A stretch of 64,000 bases of DNA, from contig CAKSUT010000009.1 of the NCBI GenBank assembly GCA_934502885.1, positions 1 through 64,000 on the forward strand, in the 5' to 3' direction. Of this stretch, positions 61,867 to 64,000 are shown one piece after another. The translations under genes and the position numbers were made by a program. Below the pieces are notes generated by a model. It was given only the letters and a program-made list of their open reading frames with translations, was not told where the DNA came from and did no database searches. Positions within the stretch are counted from its first letter, which is position 1, and each line of letters begins with the position of its first letter. This DNA comes from an uncultured Eubacteriales bacterium (GTDB taxonomy: Bacteria > Bacillota > Clostridia > Oscillospirales > CAG-382).

Positions 61867-63498
61867 TTATTTGTTTATTTTCCCCGATTCGCGCAGAAGC
61901 TCGTATTCCTCGCATATCGCCCTGAACGCCTCCTTTGCGCACGGCGATTCTCCCGGGGCGTCGTCGTACAGCACGGCAACCGCAATCTCGGGGTCGTCGA
62001 TTGGGTAAACTCCGGCAAACCATATGTGATTGAGCTCCGTGCCGTTCTCGGCGAAGCGTCCGGTCTGTGCGGTGGCGGTCTTGCCGCCGGCGGCAAGGCG
62101 TGACGGTGCGGCTTTCTTTCCGGTGCCGTTTTCCACGCACGCACGCAGAAGAACGCGCATTTTTTCGACGGTCGCTTCGGAGAGTACGGTCTCGCCGCTC
62201 TCGCTTTCGGAAATATCGGAGATGCCGCTTCTGCCGTCGTAAAAACCGAGTACCGCACGAAGCCGCACACACTTTCCGGTCGCCGCACAGAGCATCATTC
62301 TCGCCGCTTCGACGGGAGTCACGAGTACGTCGCCCTGACCTATCACGCAGTTTGCGACCATCGACGGCGGATAGTGTCCCTCTCTCGGCAGACTCCCGGT
62401 GCATTCTCCGACTCCGTAAAGCACCTTGTCACGCCCTATTCCGAGCTTTTCCGCAGCGTCGAATACGCTGTCGAGTCCTATCTCGAGTCCGAGCTTTATA
62501 AAGTAGCAGTTGCAGGAGTCGGCGAACGCCTCGGTCATGGTAAGCTCACCGTGTCCCGTGCGCCTGTGGCAGCAGTGCCGCACTTTGCCGAACTCCACAT
62601 ATCCCTCGCAGTCGTAAACCTTGTCGAAGTAGGCGATATCCCTCTCGAGAGCCGCCGCAGCAACCGCCGTTTTGAACATCGACCCCGGCGCAAAGCCGCA
62701 GAGCGCACGGTTCACAAACTCCCCCTTTTCAGAGCCGAGAAGCGACGCAATGTCCTCCGCCTTGTAGGTCGGACGGGACGTACACGCAAGTATTTCGCCG
62801 CCGCTGTTCACGACAACAACCGCTCCGCTCGGTATAAGTGCGTCCGCTGTTTTCTCGACGCTCTCCTGAAGAGGATGAGACAGCGTCGTCACAACCCCGG
62901 ATACCGCTGAGAAGCCGTCGTCGAACACCTTTACCTCGCTTCCCGGCAGAATCCCTCCCCCGGCGTCGGCAAGATAGTTCGCCGAAAGTCTGCCGGAAAG
63001 GTCGGAGGTTGCCGAAAGCCTGTCGTCGAAGTACTTCTTCATGCCGCAGATGCCGCCGTCCTCATTTGCGTAGCCGAGAAGGTGTATCGCCTCGCTTGTC
63101 TTGCCGCCGTAAAAGGGAAACGACTTTGCAAAAACCGACGTCACCGCACAGTGCGTTGTTACGGTAAAGGGTTTGCCTCGGCGGATTTCCGCACGTATTT
63201 CAGACGTTGCAGTGTCCGTAAATTCCGAAAGAGCCTCGGCGGCATTCACATCGTCCCTGCAGAGAGACGGCGTAACGACGGTTACGTACTTTACTCCCTC
63301 CGTGCCGAGAGGTTCAAGGTCTCTTGAAAGTATATATCCTCGCCTTGAAGCAAGCTCCGTTCTTCGAGAGTACTGCCCCGAAAGCACCGCCGCACCGTCG
63401 TCTCCGCCCGAAGAGAGCGTGTATAGCCTCGCCGTTATCGTGCCGAACATGAAAAGCACCGCAAGATAAAGTGCGGCGACACGTTTTTCTCCGTTCAC
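61867..63498 (-). CDS. class B penicillin-binding protein (transpeptidase)
   Basis: About 543 residues. I start at the GTG at 63498, 6 bases after GGGGTG; an ATG at 63558 would add 20 residues. One N-terminal membrane helix (about 6-28) is followed by a dimerisation region and the transpeptidase domain. The active-site motifs are present: SMFK (Ser273, Lys276), SCN (328-330) and KTA in GGKTATAQTG. It cross-links peptidoglycan outside the membrane. It is shorter than PBP2/FtsI and has no PASTA domain, so it resembles PbpA-type septal or sporulation enzymes. Divergent from the methylase gene. Confidence 0.88.
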   Translation of the reverse strand: MNGEKRVAALYLAVLFMFGTITARLYTLSSGGDDGAAVLSGQYSRRTELASRRGYILSRDLEPLGTEGVKYVTVVTPSLCRDDVNAAEALSEFTDTATSEIRAEIRRGKPFTVTTHCAVTSVFAKSFPFYGGKTSEAIHLLGYANEDGGICGMKKYFDDRLSATSDLSGRLSANYLADAGGGILPGSEVKVFDDGFSAVSGVVTTLSHPLQESVEKTADALIPSGAVVVVNSGGEILACTSRPTYKAEDIASLLGSEKGEFVNRALCGFAPGSMFKTAVAAAALERDIAYFDKVYDCEGYVEFGKVRHCCHRRTGHGELTMTEAFADSCNCYFIKLGLEIGLDSVFDAAEKLGIGRDKVLYGVGECTGSLPREGHYPPSMVANCVIGQGDVLVTPVEAARMMLCAATGKCVRLRAVLGFYDGRSGISDISESESGETVLSEATVEKMRVLLRACVENGTGKKAAPSRLAAGGKTATAQTGRFAENGTELNHIWFAGVYPIDDPEIAVAVLYDDAPGESPCAKEAFRAICEEYELLRESGKINK

Positions 63499-63639
63499 TT
63501 TTTTCACCCCGTTTTGCCGTTTGCGCCTATTTTCTCCCAAAATTATTAAACCATTCAAAAAAATCTGTCGATGTATTCATTTTAATGCGGTATAATATGA
63601 TGTCAATTTTTATCTTTATCAACGAAAGCGGCTGAAACT

Positions 63640-64000
63640 ATGTTTTCACTTCTTGATACGGCAAAATCCTTTATCGAGGGCGCGATAAAGCCCGACAGCG
63701 TCGTCGCCGACTTCACCATGGGCAACGGTCACGACACCGAATACCTTTGCTCCAAGGTGCCTGATGGCAAGGTGTATGCGTTTGACATACAGGAGAGTGC
63801 GGTGGAGAACACAAGAAAAAGACTCGCCGACGGAGGCTTCGCCAACGCGGTCCTCATTCACGACAGCCACGCAAAGTGCCGTGAGTACATCAAAGAGCCG
63901 ATTGCCGCCGGTATGTTCAATCTCGGCAGACTCCCCGGCGGAGACCACTCAATTCACACCATGCGCCCGAGTACGCTTGAAGCGGTAAAAGGAGCGATAG
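63640..64000 (+). CDS. class I SAM-dependent methyltransferase, rRNA methylase-like (partial)
   Basis: The first 120 codons of a gene cut off by the window end. VADFTMGNGHDTEYLC is the SAM-binding loop and YAFDIQESAVENTR the second strand. The NLGRLPGGDHSIHT phrase is typical of the YtqB/PF06962 family. It has no clear strong ribosome site except AACGAAAGCGGC. The substrate is not known with certainty. Confidence 0.85.
   Translation, partial: MFSLLDTAKSFIEGAIKPDSVVADFTMGNGHDTEYLCSKVPDGKVYAFDIQESAVENTRKRLADGGFANAVLIHDSHAKCREYIKEPIAAGMFNLGRLPGGDHSIHTMRPSTLEAVKGAI

Overview
The window is a piece of a Gram-positive chromosome, most likely an uncultured gut or rumen member of the Clostridia (Oscillospirales-like). 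The signs are the rpmH-rnpA-yidD-yidC-jag block, a biotin-dependent sodium-pump decarboxylase operon, BspA-type leucine-rich repeats, type I dockerins, S-layer-homology (SLH) repeats, an apgM-type phosphoglycerate mutase and a near-uniform promoter style (TTGACA, 17 bp, often GTGG directly before TATAAT). Genus and species cannot be read from the sequence. No ribosomal RNA, CRISPR array, phage or transposase gene is visible.

Layout. 1-597: composite non-coding repeat, copied in part at 11.4-12.0 kb. 0.6-11.4 kb: a VanY-type peptidase, an aconitase-family hydratase, a sugar-type oxidoreductase, two related esterases, apgM, a split chromate transporter with a CYTH protein, a DUF378 protein and rluB. 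Four copies of one 18-bp palindrome lie around the esterases and apgM. 11.4-12.2 kb: dispersed repeats and a run of mini-hairpins. 12.2-15.6 kb: two tandem LytTR response regulators with no sensor kinase; one carries a large C-terminal part related to a surface-protein domain elsewhere in the window. 15.6-20.8 kb: serine dehydratase, an AraC regulator, a cytoplasmic clan-A glycosidase and mannose-6-phosphate isomerase. 21.2-27.8 kb: RNase Y, a tandem structured repeat, a polysaccharide deacetylase, an amidohydrolase, an RpiR regulator, a CPBP protease and tadA. 27.9-33.0 kb: rpmH, rnpA, yidD, yidC, jag, an acyltransferase-like protein without its catalytic motif and a sugar isomerase.

33.2-41.0 kb holds surface proteins: a dockerin-bearing LRR protein, a 1355-residue SLH/beta-helix protein and a leaderless paralogue of its beta-helix, with ruvX between them. 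41.2-44.1 kb is an AT-richer segment between tRNA-Ser and tRNA-Thr, carrying an amidohydrolase-acyltransferase fusion and tRNA-derived repeats. 44.2-47.0 kb holds the most unusual gene: two sialidase-type beta-propellers with an AraC DNA-binding domain between them. 47.1-52.4 kb is a six-gene carboxyltransferase/sodium-pump operon. 52.9-56.2 kb is a cohesin-like plus dockerin surface protein. 56.5-64.0 kb: a MalT-like LuxR regulator, a DivIVA-like protein, a GGDEF-EAL protein, a class B penicillin-binding protein and the start of an rRNA-methylase-like gene.

Taken together the region suggests a glycan-degrading anaerobe that ferments through biotin-dependent, sodium-coupled decarboxylation. 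Its most original feature is that regulators have apparently acquired glycan-binding or surface-protein modules as likely cytoplasmic sensors: LytTR plus surface-protein domain, and AraC between two propellers.
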